Source of the DNA: Takakia lepidozioides
Lineage: Eukaryota > Streptophyta > Takakiopsida > Takakiales > Takakiaceae
Length of the DNA: 64,000 nt
Assembly: GCA_030704615.1 (NCBI GenBank)
Contig: CM060732.1
Coordinates: 4,526,001 to 4,590,000, forward strand
Direction: 5' to 3'
The notes beneath the pieces are model-generated. The model worked only from the letters and a program-made list of their open reading frames with translations, was not told the origin of the DNA and searched no databases. Positions 34,495 through 45,586 of this stretch are shown piece by piece (position 1 is the first letter of the stretch; each line of letters begins with the position of its first letter). The position numbers were made by a program, and so were the translations under genes.

Positions 34495-36949
34495 GTGCAG
34501 CTGCTGAAGGAGCTGCGATTGGAGGGGTTGCTACGCAAAGAGTGGTCTTTGCATCATCGGGGATTGATGATCCAATTCATTCAAAACTTTGAGCCTTGGA
34601 CAGGAGTTACCCAGGTGAAGGGCGTAGATATAGAGGTTACTCCGCAGTATTTGCGACAACTGTTTGAATTGTCATCTGGTCATGTGAACGTGGATGAGCA
34701 CAGGGCCAGATTGCAAATAAGGGATCTGTTCCAAGAAACGAGTTTCTTTAGGAACCAGGGATTCACCTGCACCAAGGCTGAGTATCCAGGGTTGAGGGAA
34801 ATTGGCCAAATACTGAACATTCTGTTTGCCATGAAACAAAACCAACAGTATCTTAGCAGATCTTTCACGGAGGAGGTGTTGAAAGCTTTGAGAGGAGAGG
34901 ATGTGGCCTGGATGGAGATGATGTACAATGGTCTGGTGGAGGAGATGAAGCGGTTATAAAATACTACTGCTAAGAGGCAAGAATTGCCACTGAATGTGCA
35001 AATAAGGTGGATGTGGAGGCCAACCTCAAGTTGCAAAAAGAGTTGGAAGACACTCAATCTGCTCTACAGCTTGCAAAAGAAAACTTGATTGAAGCAGGTC
35101 TGGAGCAGGAGAAGTTGCATGAAGTACATAAACAACAATTATACCAGCATGAAGGCAAATTGCAGGAAGTGAAGTTGCTTCATACAAAGTTGGAAGCAGT
35201 CCATCAGAAAATGACCATCCAGTGTGCCACACTAACAACTATTCTAGAGCTGACTGCACTAGAAGTTAAGAACCAAGCTGAGAGATGTTTAATGGTGGAG
35301 GCTGAGTCAGTGGAGCAGGCAAAACTCATTGCTGACATGAAGGCTACTATCTGTCGCCATGAGGATACCTTTCAGCAGTACAGTCAAATCGATGCACAGA
35401 AGGACAGGTACATCCTTGAGTTACAGCAAAAACTCATAGTACGGGAGAATGAGCTTTCTGTGACTGACAAAGCCTAGAAAGAAGCCAATAATCTGTCTTT
35501 TGCCTATGCAGCTCTGGTTGAACCTCATGCGAAGTGCATGGAGGCTTTACAGCAACAGTTGGACATGTACAGACTCAAGGAGGAGCAGGATCTCCGTGGT
35601 GCTACCCAGGACTTGGTGGATAATCATCTTTTGCAAGAGTGGTTAACACAATGGCCAGTGGAAGGAAATGCACCAAGAAAGCTCACCCAAGATGAAATGA
35701 ATGATCTCAGGCTACGGGTGCAGAACATTGCCACAATCACTATAGATAATGTCTATAGTCGGATAGCTGAGTTGCAGGAGGATATAGAAGGGCTGCAGAC
35801 TCAAGTGGACGACTTGAGCTCCAACATTGACAAAAGAGCCTTTGTTCCCGAGGAACAGCTTATGGCTACTTATTTGCACACGAGGACTCTGATTTTCCAA
35901 TCTTCATCACATGAGGCGCAGACCTTGCCAACATTAGGAGGGACAATGGCGCCAATATCACAGCGACCACAGCATGTCAACACCATTGATACCATGGCAT
36001 TGCAACAATCTGAGGTTTGGGGGTTGCTTCTTTTAACCCACCCAAGACTCCTGCTGCACTTGAGTACAATCGGGCTATGATTATGACCTTCAACCAAATT
36101 CCCATTTTTTGCACGGTACTGGTCTGAGGTAGGCACCAAGCTTAAGGAATTAATTGTCTTCCAGATTGTTCATGGGTACATCTACACCAAGACCAAGGAG
36201 GTACCTAGTTTGGTCATGGGTTGTGGACTATACTATGTTGCTTGTTTCATTTCACGCTATCACATTGAGCAGCAAAAGATGCAGATGCGATTTCAGAATT
36301 ATTCCAAGTCTGAGGATCATAGGGTGTTACCTTCAGTTCCATCCCATACATATCTGTATGATGTGAGGATCATGTTGCAGAAGGATCCCCAACTTTGTTC
36401 TTGGTTCAATTTTGCTTTAGAAAACTTGGCCAAAGTAAACTTGGGTCTTGACCACATTTTTTCTAAGGGACATGAAGCCAGGAAATGGTTACACTGTTCC
36501 AATGTCATTGGCAAACCCCTCATCTATACAGACAAGGAGATGTGGGAGTACACTTACTTTGCCCGCAAGAGATTGATACAAGTTTTAAGGTTTAAGCTTC
36601 CAGACATGGTGAGCAAACACTATAGGGATTCCTGAGACGCCACAGAAGGTTAGAGCACCGAAAGGCCACCGGGGGGGAAGATGATTTTGATACTACTGGT
36701 TCTATGGAGGAACCTTTTGACATGGCTAAGGACTATGCAATACAAATGGTAGAGAAGAAACAACGGGGATCTCCTATGCCTGAGAAGTTACCTCCTTATC
36801 AGCCACAAGAAGGGCAGTTATTTCCATTTGGTGGACAATCATCTCTACCAACCAACGACAGGGCTCGGGCTTGCACACAGAGCCCTCCATGGGACTCTCA
36901 CCGACAGAAGGGTGCTCGTTCACAATGGTTTGCTGATCCTAAACAGTAA
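34495..36949 (+). pseudogene. Coiled-coil protein of LTR family C, plus-strand copy
   Basis: Frames at 34,495-34,959, 35,007-35,477, 35,538-36,080, 36,210-36,635 and 36,704-36,949 are successive pieces of one protein, as the minus-strand copy at 39,400-42,290 shows. The middle is a long heptad-rich coiled coil (LQKELEDTQSALQLAKENL, LEAVHQKMTIQCATL, RIAELQEDIEGLQTQVDDL). The C-terminal part is globular (VMGCGLYYVACF, HTYLYDVRIMLQKDPQL, RKRLIQVLRFKLPDMV). No protease, RT or integrase motif is present. I do not recognise the protein. A gag-like structural protein of a non-autonomous LTR element is the simplest reading. Stops near 35,475 and 36,078 break it. Confidence 0.6.
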
Positions 36950-36987
36950 ACCGTGAGGACGCGGCTTTTTTAGAGGGGGAGGGATAA

Positions 36988-37432
36988 TGTTAGAGGGCTG
37001 TCTGGGACTTAGACAGTTTTACGGGTTCTGTGGGGTACCCTTAATTTTTGCGCAGACTTACGAATGGTAGACTTAGACCAACACAGGCCTTAGGGGTGGT
37101 AGACAGGCTTACACAGTCAGTCACAGCCTTACACAGTTAGACACAGCCTTATACAGCTTGTCACAGCCTGACATAGTCTTTCACAGTCTGACACAGCTTG
37201 TCACAGCCTATCACAGTCTATCACAGCCCGACACAGCCCGACATAGCCAGTCACAGCCCAACACAGCTTCACACAGCCAGTCACAGCCCGACACAGCCAG
37301 TCACAGCTCGGCACAGTCACAGCCCGACACAGTTTGGCACAGCCCATCACAGCATTCACAGGGAAACGGTTATTATTGGCAGGGAATGACTGTGTGGGAA
37401 CGACATCTGCAGAGGGAACGTGCGTTCTGTAG
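36988..37432 (+). repeat. LTR of family C, 5' portion, plus strand
   Basis: After a purine-rich stretch (AGAGGGGGAGGGATAA) the LTR starts TGTTAGAGGGCTGTCTGGGA. It matches the minus-strand LTR at 38,274-39,368 through the CACAG repeat and GGGAACGACATCTGCA, then breaks at about 37,432. This is the 3' LTR of the plus-strand copy, truncated. Confidence 0.75.
37091..37350 (+). repeat. 10-bp-period CACAG tandem repeat inside the LTR
   Basis: Units such as ACACAGCCAG, TCACAGCCCG and ACATAGCCAG follow each other with an exact 10-base period for more than 20 units. Positions 3-6 (ACAG) are nearly invariant and the other positions vary. Related arrays are at 38,930-39,240 (inverted) and 43,690-43,845. 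Confidence 0.85.
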
Positions 37433-37480
37433 CTCTTGATCCTGAGCTAGACATACACTCACTGCTGTGCTGATGGATTG

Positions 37481-38017
37481 CTATATCTCAGTCTGTACTA
37501 AAGGACCTATATTACCTTGAACAACCATGTCAAGAATAAACGAGGTCAAATTTAAATACCTTCCATGGAACCTTGGCGATGGAGGCACGTCAGTGTGCAA
37601 CTTCCCGTGAATTACCCAGTCTTCGGGTGGTCGGGGCATGTTGCAGTACCTACACTCATCCAACCTGCGCACATAATGGGATGCCAGGAGTTGACATATG
37701 TGGCAATGAGTGAAGAAGTCTACCTGCCACCGTAGATGTGCCGCAAAAGAAGATCTGGGGTGCAACGCTCCTAGATAAATTCCAGGGCATGAACAATATG
37801 GTCAGTTGAGCCTGTCCTTACACCAGTAGAAATGCTCTGGTGCATTTGCTTCCGAGAGTCGCTCCCACCAAACCCTTTTGCTAATCCACCCCTTCTTGAT
37901 GGAATTCCGTTGAGCTAATCGCTCGATGTAAGCTTCTATGATAAGTCGAATCTCTGATTCATGTTGCCAAAATCTGCTGCGAATCATCTTGACCCTAGCT
38001 TCAAAAATCATACCCAC
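37481..38017 (-). CDS. Unknown protein fragments with a Cys/His cluster
   Basis: Two minus-strand frames (38,017-37,802 and 37,765-37,481) read ARVKMIRSRFWQHESEIRL, then, after a break, DFFTHCHICQLLASHYVRRL and DECRYCNMPRPPEDWVIHGK. The Cys/His pattern (HCHIC, CRYC) could bind zinc. Composition looks coding, but I recognise no family and the start is unclear. The fragments lie between two convergent family C LTRs, so they could be host or element sequence. Confidence 0.3.
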
Positions 38018-38273
38018 CCTAGAAGTTTATGCATAAAAGATTATTATCATTGCAGGACACGAGGTGGATGACACTGGTAAATTCCAAAGCATTACATTGC
38101 TTGTGCCGATTGGCAGACATGTTAAAAATGAAAGCATACTTTGCAGCTGCGAGATCTCTACCAATCTTCGAAGGCAGGTTACCTAGACTGCTACTGTTCC
38201 TTCCTCGTCTATTTCCACTAGTGACCCTGGTACTGATGTACAAGGAGAGCTACTAACCGAGGAAATAGCATGC

Positions 38274-39368
38274 TGTCGAGCGGCTTTTACTCACCCATCC
38301 CTTAGCTATCCGAGGTGGAAACTCCAAGATAGAATAGTTGGAAATCTCTAAGTACTTAGCCCACTCAGAACAATCAGTCATGACCTACAGCTAGTGTATC
38401 ATGGGGGTACTTCCTATTTGTATTCCTTCTCGCATTTATGTTAGCAAGTTACCTTACTGTCTATAATTAAGTATCAGATTGCTTCAGCAATCTACAAGCA
38501 ATCTGCTAGGTTTCATCCACTCATCCATTCATTCCACAGCTTCACTCAGGTCTCTCCACACAGTGTGAGTATGAAAAATGTGTCAGATTAATATCTATCA
38601 AGTATCAGGCCGAAGCCATGGTGTCTCTAATCTGCTCTACAGTGCATCACTACAGCTTGCATATATCAAGCATCAACAGATCGTCTCTCATCCTTCACCG
38701 TGCTCTCCATCCTTGCGCTCCAGTTCGTGCTCTCCGCCTGATCTCCTCTAGTGATGACCAAGAAGTGCTCCAAGAAGTGACCCCATCCCTGTTGCTACTT
38801 TGCCTATTCTACCTGCAAGCTGTTCTAACCGCCTAACTAACTAACTGTCATTCAAGACAGAATGCACGCTCCTTGTGCAGATGTCGTCCCCACATAGTCG
38901 TTCCCTGCCAATGATAACCGTTCCCTGTGTACGCTGTGCCGGGCTGTGCCAAGTTGTGTCGGGTTGTGACTGTGTCGAGCTGTGACTGGCTGTGTCGGAC
39001 TGTGATTGACTGTGTGACGCTGTGTCAGACTGTGTGAGGCTGTGTCAGACTGTGTTAGGCTGTGTCTGACTGTGGTAGACTGTGGTAGACTGTGGTAGGC
39101 TGTGTAAGGCTGTGACTGACTGTGTTAGGCTGTGTCCGGCTGTGTCAAGCTGTGTCTAACTGCGTAAGACTGTGACAAGTTGTGTCAGGTTGTGTCAGGC
39201 TGTGTAAGCCTGTGACTGACTGTGTAAGCCTGCCTACCACCCCTAAGGCCTATGTCTGTCACCCCTAAGGCCTCTGTTGGTCTGAGCCTACCATCCTAAG
39301 TCTGCGCAAAATTAAGGGTACCCCACAGAACCCGTAAAACTGTCTAAGTCCCAGACAGCCCTCTAACA
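38274..39368 (-). repeat. Complete LTR of family C, minus strand
   Basis: On the minus strand the 1,095-bp LTR starts TGTTAGAGGGCTGTC (right end at 39,368) and ends GCCGCTCGACA (38,274). A purine-rich stretch (AGAGGATGAGAGATAA) precedes it, as expected for a 3' LTR. The part from 38,274 to about 38,850 is repeated at 42,312-42,873, next to the primer site. Confidence 0.85.
38930..39240 (-). repeat. 10-bp-period CACAG repeat in the minus-strand LTR
   Basis: The plus strand shows GCTGTGTCGG, ACTGTGATTG and GCTGTGTCAG units in 10-base register for roughly 30 units. This is the inverted counterpart of the array at 37,091-37,350, with local duplications. Confidence 0.85.
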
Positions 39369-39399
39369 TTATCTCTCATCCTCTAAAAAAACCGTGTCC

Positions 39400-42290
39400 T
39401 CACGGTTTACTATTTAGGATCAGCAAACCTTTGTGAACGAGTACCCTTCTGCCGGTGAGAGTCCCTTGGAGGGCTCTGTGTGCGAGCCCGAGCCATGTCG
39501 CTGGTTGGTGGAGATGATTGTCCACCAAATGGAAATGACTGCCCTTCCTTTGGCTAATAAGGAGGTAACTTCTCAGGCATAGGAGATCCCCTTCGTTTCT
39601 TCCCTGCCATTTGTATGCATAATCCTCAGCCATGTCAAAAGGTTCCTCCATAGAACCAGTTGTATCAGAATTATCTTCCCCCTGGTGGCCTTTCGGTGCC
39701 CTGACCTTATGTGGCTTCTCAGGAATCCTGAGTAACATATAGTGTTTGCCCACCATGTCTGGAAGCCTAAACTTTAAAACTTGTATCAATCTCTTGCGGG
39801 AAAAATTAGTGTACTCCCGCAGCTCCTCATCTGTATAGTTGAGTGGTAAGCCAATGACGTTGGAGAAGTGTAACCACTTTCTGGCTTCATGCCTCATGTC
39901 AAGACCCAAGTTTTCCTTGGCCAAATTCTCCAGAGCAAAAGTAAACCAAGAACGAAGTTGGGAATCCTTCTGTACCATGATTCTTACATCATACAGATAT
40001 GTATGTAATGGAACCGAAGGTATCACCCAATGATCCCCATTGGAATAAGTCTGAAATCTCATCTACATCTTCTGCTGCTCAATGTGATAGAGTGCAATAA
40101 AACAAGCAGCATAATACAGTCCACAACCCATGACCAAACTAGGTATCTCCTTGGTCTTGGTGTAGATGTATCCATGAACAATCTGGAAGACAATTAATTC
40201 CTTCAGCATGGTGCCTGCCTCAGACCAGTACCGTGCAAAATGGTGATCTTCAATGGGTCTGTCATTTGGAAGAACTTTAGTCCGAGTTGCCACTGACAAC
40301 CAAATGCGCATAATCTGGTAATAGTGTGCCAAAGACTCTGGAGGACTGAATTCTTTCCAAGCCAAATCCATAACAATGGGAATTTGGTTAAAGGGCATAA
40401 TCATAGCCCGATTGTATTCACGTGCAGCAGGAGTAGTAGGTGGGTTAAAAGAAGCATCACCCCAAACCTCAGATTGCTGCAGTGCCATTGTATCAACACT
40501 GTCGACCTGGTGTGGTTGCTGTGATATTGGCGCCACTGTCCCTCCTGATGTTGGCAAGTCCTACACCTCCTGTGCTGAAGATTGGAAAATCAGAGTCCTT
40601 GCGTGCAATTAAGTAGCCACGAGTTGTTCCTCAGGAACAAAAGCCATTTTGTCAATGTCGGAGCTCAAGTCATCTACTTGAGTCTGCAGCCCTTCTACAT
40701 CCTCCTGTAACTCAGCTATCCGACTACAGACATTGTCTATAGTGGTTGTGGCAATGTTATGCACCCGTAGCCTGAGATCATTCATCTCCTCTTGGGTGAG
40801 CTTTCTTGGTGCCTTCCCTTCCACTGGCCCTTGTGTTAACCACTCTTGCAAAAGATGATTATCCACCAAGTCCTGTGTAGCACCACGTAGATCCTGCTCC
40901 TCCTTGAATCTATATATTTCCCACTGCTGCTGTAAACTCTCCATGCGCTGTGCATGAGGTTCAACCAGAGCTACATAGGCAGCGGACAGATTATTGGCTT
41001 CTTTCCAGGCCTTGTCAGTCACAAAAAAGCTCATTCTCCCGTACTGTGATTGTTTGCTGCAACTCAAGGATGTACCTGTCCTTCTGGGCATCGACCTGGT
41101 GGTACTACTGAAAGGTATCCTCATTGCGATAGATAGTAGCCTTCATGTCAGCAATGAGTTTTGCCTGTTCCACTGACTCTGTCTCCGCCATTAAACATCT
41201 CTCAGCTTGGTTCTTAACTTCTAGTGCAGTCAGCTCCAAATTAGTCGTTAGTGTGGCACATTGTATGGTCATTCTCTGATGGACTGCTTCCAACTTTGCT
41301 TATGTACTTCATGCAACTTCTCCTGCTCCAGACCTGCTTCAATCAAGTTTTCCTTCGCAAGCTGTAGAGCAGATTTAGTAACTGGAGTTCCTGCTTTTGG
41401 TGTTCCATGCCAACTCTGATCAAAGATTTCTGTCAAATCTTTAATCCAGGGATGTACCTCAGATCTTTCACCTCGTGGTTGATCTTCTTCCTGTACCGAT
41501 TCCCTTAATCTTTCTTGTAAAGAATAAGAATGAGTGGCATCCAACTCTAGTTCCTCCGGTATGGGTGATGTACTCTTCGATCTTAATGGTGTGAGAGGTC
41601 TAGTTGATTCTCCTATGTCTATTCCTCTCTCCCAAAGATATGGATGATTAGCTTTCAAATAACTTTCTCTTTTTGCTGAATATCTTTGAAGTCTAGCTTT
41701 TCTTTCATCACTCATGTCCCATGTCTTTCATATCTTCAATAACCAGAACTTTCTTCTGTAATATCTCTCGTATATGCCTAGATTTCTTTCAAGCTTCAAT
41801 GCTCCCTTGGCTATACTAGAGGTCTCTGTTACCATATAACCATATGGCAAGCACGTCTGAAAAGCTGTTCTTGGTGTCAATTTGATCCACAGGATATCCT
41901 TAGAAATCCAATTCTTTACCAGTACCAACTCTTCATGCATATGAGTGTAAACATTCACTTTCCGTTCCTCCCAGCCTTCAAACTCCATTTGATGGATAGC
42001 AACGCTATCATATAAACCAGCGTTGGTAACCAACTTGCTCTCCCTCTACAGGCCACCTGATAAATCTTTATCACTCCTTTCTCCAGACCCCACTCAGGAT
42101 CTGCATCACGCACTCTCTTAAGAATGTTTTCTTTGCAACCGTCTGGCAGTTCCAAGAATCTCTGAAAGAATTGCTTGGACAACCTTTCTTTCTCAGTTCC
42201 ACAAGGAATTTGATTCACATCAAATTCTTTAATTCTCCAACCACCATGATCCCACCAGATGCCTGTCACATCTGGTTGTTCTTGACCCAG
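39400..42290 (-). pseudogene. Coiled-coil protein of LTR family C, minus-strand copy
   Basis: From right to left the pieces are an N-terminal gag-like region (TGIWWDHGGWRIKEFDVNQI, ERLSKQFFQRFLELPDGCK), a charged linker, the coiled coil (LEQEKLHEVHK, ELQEDVEGLQTQVDDL) and the globular C-terminus ending at 39,400. It matches the plus-strand copy through the coiled coil and C-terminus and extends further at the N-terminus, up to the primer site. A segment is deleted between GTPVTK and SALQLAKENL (about 41,380), and stops occur near 40,612 and 41,268. There are no pol domains. Function is unknown; a structural protein of a non-autonomous retroelement is inferred. Confidence 0.6.
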
Positions 42291-42292
42291 TT

Positions 42293-42311
42293 CCCCAGTA
42301 TGGTCGCCAAA
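42293..42311 (-). other. Candidate primer-binding site of family C
   Basis: Directly inside the LTR end (GCTCGACA on the minus strand) lies TTTGGCGACCATACTGGGG. Its position fits a primer-binding site, and TTTGGCG starts are common in plant gypsy elements. The matching tRNA is not assigned. Confidence 0.5.
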
Positions 42312-42873
42312 TGTCGAGCGGCTTTTACTCACCCATCCCTTTGCTATCCGAGGTGGAAACTCCAAGATAGAAGAGTTGGATATCTCTAAGCACTCAGCCT
42401 GCTCAGAACAATCAGTCATGACCTACAGCTAGTGAATCATGGTTGTGCTTCCTATTTGTATTTCTTCTTGCCTTCATGTTAGCAATTTACCTTACTGTGT
42501 ATACTGAAGCATCAGTTTGCTTCAGTAACTACCAGGTTCCATTCACTCATCCATTCATTCCACAACTTCACTCATGTCTCTCTACACAGTGTGATTGTAT
42601 CGAATAAGTATCAGATTATGATTTATCAGGTATCAAGCCAATGTCTTGGTGTCTCCAATCTGCCCTACAGTATCACTACAGCTTTGTATGTAACAAGCAT
42701 CTACTGTTCATCTTTCCTCCTTCACCATGCTCTCCATCCTTGCTCCCATTCTTGCTCTCCGCCTGATCTCCTCTCATGCATGTCCAAGAAGCGCTCCCCG
42801 TGAAGTGATCCCCTACCTGGTGCTGCTCTGCCTAATCTACCTGCAAGCTGTTCCAACCGCCTAACTAACTAAC
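42312..42873 (-). repeat. Partial 5' LTR of family C, minus strand
   Basis: Homologous to 38,274-38,850 (GCGGCTTTTACTCACCC through CTAACTAACTAACT), it then stops abruptly. The remaining half of the LTR, with the CACAG repeat, is absent. The DNA continues instead with a piece of family C coding sequence. Confidence 0.8.
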
Positions 42874-42985
42874 TCTTTCTGCAACTTGAGGTTGGCCTCC
42901 ACATCCACCTTGTTTGCACACTCAGTGGCAATTCTTGCCTCAAACTCTTGCTTGAGCTCTTCCCTCAATGCTGCCAATTGTGTGG
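42874..42985 (-). pseudogene. Displaced coiled-coil segment of family C
   Basis: The minus strand encodes LREELKQEFEARIATECANK followed by VDVEANLKLQK. This corresponds to plus-strand 34,965-35,040 and falls in the segment missing from the adjacent minus-strand copy. It is joined directly to LTR sequence, so it marks a rearrangement. Confidence 0.6.
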
Positions 42986-43149
42986 AAGGAACATGGGTTT
43001 GACATAGGTGCCCAACAAATTAAGTGTCATGCTTATGGAACTCATAAGCATGGCCTGCACTGTGGGTCTTCATAGAAAACTTGTTGCTGTTCTTCCTTAT
43101 TCTCCACAGTTTGATGTTTTTGTATCCCAGTCTGTTCTGTTTGCATTGA

Positions 43150-43554
43150 CTATCTTATCCAGATAGTGCATAGTATTTTGTTGGTGGCCTCTGCCTGCCC
43201 ATTGCCCTATGGGTAATAGGTTGTACTCTTCATGTGCACAATCATGAACTCTTTAGTCAATAGTTCTATGGTCTCATTAATGAAATGACTTCCCTGGTCA
43301 CAAATAAATTCCAGGGGGCAGCCAAATCTTGTGAGTATGTTCTCATGTAGGAACCTTGTTGTGGACTTAGCTTTGTTGTCCCTCAGAGCCTTAACTTCCA
43401 CCCACTTTGTAGTATAATCAGTGGTCGTGATTATATACTTGTTCTGTGTATTCCTGGCTAGTGGATTAATTGGTCCAACAAAGTCTAATCCCCATTTCTG
43501 GAATGGTTCAGTAGGCATCATAGGATGCAAAGCCATCTTCCTAGATCTTTGCAA
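43150..43554 (-). pseudogene. Gypsy integrase core fragment
   Basis: The frame contains PFQKWGLDFVGPINPL (first Asp), FGCPLEFICDQGSHFINETI (second Asp) and, after a stop, GNGQAEATNKIL (Glu region), all from the catalytic core of a Ty3/gypsy integrase. No other part of that element is adjacent. It may belong to gypsy family B, whose copies here lack integrase. Confidence 0.8.
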
Positions 43555-43564
43555 AGGTCCTAGC

Positions 43565-43908
43565 TGTTAGAGGGCTGTTTGGGACTTAGACGCTTTTACG
43601 GGTTCTGTGGGATACCCTTAATTTTGCGCAGACTTACAGATGGTAGACTTAGGCCACACAGGTTTAGGGGTGGTAGACAGGCTCACACAGTCAAGTCATG
43701 GGTTATCACAGCCCGTCACAGTCTATCACAGCTTATCACAGCCCGACATAGCTACGCACAGCTAGTCACAGCCTGACACAGCCCGACACAGCTTTACACA
43801 GCCAGTCACAGCCCAACACAGTTTGGCACAGTCCGTCACAGCGCACGGAGGGAACGGTTATCATTTGCAAGGAACTATTGTGTGGGAACGACATCTGCAG
43901 AGGGAACG
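43565..43908 (+). repeat. LTR fragment of family C with CACAG repeat
   Basis: TGTTAGAGGGCTGTTTGGGA at 43,565 starts the LTR. The phased CACAG units run from about 43,690 to 43,845, and the match ends after GGGAACGACATCTGCAGAGG at about 43,908, almost where the 37,432 copy ends. Gypsy family B gag follows at once. Confidence 0.75.
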
Positions 43909-43946
43909 TGTTACTTCAAGGGTAAGACAAAGAAGGAGAGGAGGAT

Positions 43947-45407
43947 GTGGCAGAGCCAATGGAGAGTTCAGACTCTCCCACACCACTTCAGTTGAGTTAC
44001 ATGAGTGAGGAAGAAGAAATCCAAGAAAGGAACTTGGAAGATGAAAATAGAGAGAAGAAATTGGAAGAAGAAGAGTATGAAGAAGTAGACCCAATAGTTG
44101 AGGTTGAGACTATAACCAGGACATCCAAACCTGTTGGACCTGGATCAAGTGGAGCACTTGTATCACAGGCCAACAAAGGTGTCGGCTCAGGGGGATCAGG
44201 CGGGCAGCTTGGATCTGGCTCTGGGGGGACAGGGAGTGTGGGAAGTAGTGCAACTGGAGCTGGGAATACTATGAATATAGTGGGGCCAGTAGCAGGGAGT
44301 GCTCAGGGGCCAGCACCTGGTGGGAGTTCCACCACTACTACAACAGGTCCTCAAGGACCAGCACCAGCAGGGGGACCAACACCTGTCAGTGGGCAGGGTG
44401 TAGGGCCGCAGATGGCGGTACAACCAACACGGGCAAAACCACCTTTTCCAATATATGTAGGAAAAAGGGATCCTGATGTACACATCAGCCAATTTGACCA
44501 CATGTGTATTGTGAACAATGAAAATGGCGATGATGCCAAGATGAGACTGTTCCCATGTTCACTTATTAAGAAAGCAAGTGAATGGTATGCAAGATTCCCT
44601 GATAATCATTTCCTAACCTGGAATGGCCTTAGTATAGTATTCCGAAACAGGTTTAGGACAAGCAAAACTGAGGATGAAGTGTATGGGAGTTTACAACAGT
44701 TAAAGCAAAAGAAGCATGGAACTGTTGAGGAGTACATGGAAAAGATGGAATTGATGATGAAAAATTTGGCTGCTATGCCAACACCAGGGTTACAGAAGAC
44801 CTGGTTTGTGAGTGGATTAAGACCTGAATTACAAAAGAAAGTGGACATGCTACCCCATAATACAGTGGAAGAGGCATTTGAAACAGCACACAGAATTGAG
44901 CAATTGGGGATGCTCAGAAGAGAGAAAAGGGATGATGAGGACTCTGAAGAGGAGTCAGATGATGAAGAAGAGCAAGAGCTCAAAAAGAAGAGTAAGAAGA
45001 AGGAAAAGTTGAAGAGGGAAAACTATGAGAAAAGGCTGGATGAGATCTTGAAGAAGTATGCCACAGAGGCTGCAACACATTGGAGGAAGGGTGTTTGGTG
45101 TGCAAAATGCCAGATTGAAGGCCATACCACAGCTGAATGCCACATGAAGGAGAAACACTGTACTATCTGTAAAATGGATAACCATTCTACTGAGAATTGT
45201 TACTACAATAGAAGAACAGCTGCAATAGAACCTAGGCAAGTAAGGGTGCATCAAGTGCAGCCCCAGCCAAGAAGAAACAATGATCAAGACCACTATGGAA
45301 GGCTTGGTGGTTATAACAATGGTATGGAAGGGAGAGGTAATCCAAGAGGGAATTACCAAGGCAATCCCAGGGGCAACTATCAGGGTAATCCAAGGGGGAA
45401 TTACTAG
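43947..45407 (+). pseudogene. gag of gypsy family B copy 2
   Basis: The 486-residue frame has an acidic N-terminus, a Gly/Ser/Pro-rich linker (about residues 65-160), a gag core from about residue 171 (RDPDVHISQFDHMCIVNNEN, SEWYARFPDNHFLTW, GTVEEYMEKMELMMKNL), a highly charged stretch, and two knuckles CAKCQIEGHTTAEC and CTICKMDNHSTENC (about residues 386-418). It ends in a Gly-Asn-Pro-Arg repeat at a stop. In-frame sequence beyond the stop encodes a third knuckle CYYCKQA-stop-HRKAAC, so the original protein was longer. Gag forms the particle that holds the element RNA. Confidence 0.85.
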
Positions 45408-45586
45408 CGAGGGAATCAGGATTATAGAAATAATCCCAGAGCAGATCAAGGGCGAGGACCCAATGGTGAAGAACTGTGTTACTATTGTAAGCAGGCATGA
45501 CATCGCAAGGCAGCCTGTTCATTCTGGATTTGACACCAGAATGAGATGAGAGCTCCTATGAATGAGGGCCCAGTCTGGCAGCTCAC

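Noticed and set aside
37091-37350. Protein of Ser-Gln-Pro-His repeats (for example HSQSQPDTA)
   Set aside because: It is a translation of the 10-bp CACAG repeat, absent as a frame in the sister LTRs, with no start context or downstream domain.
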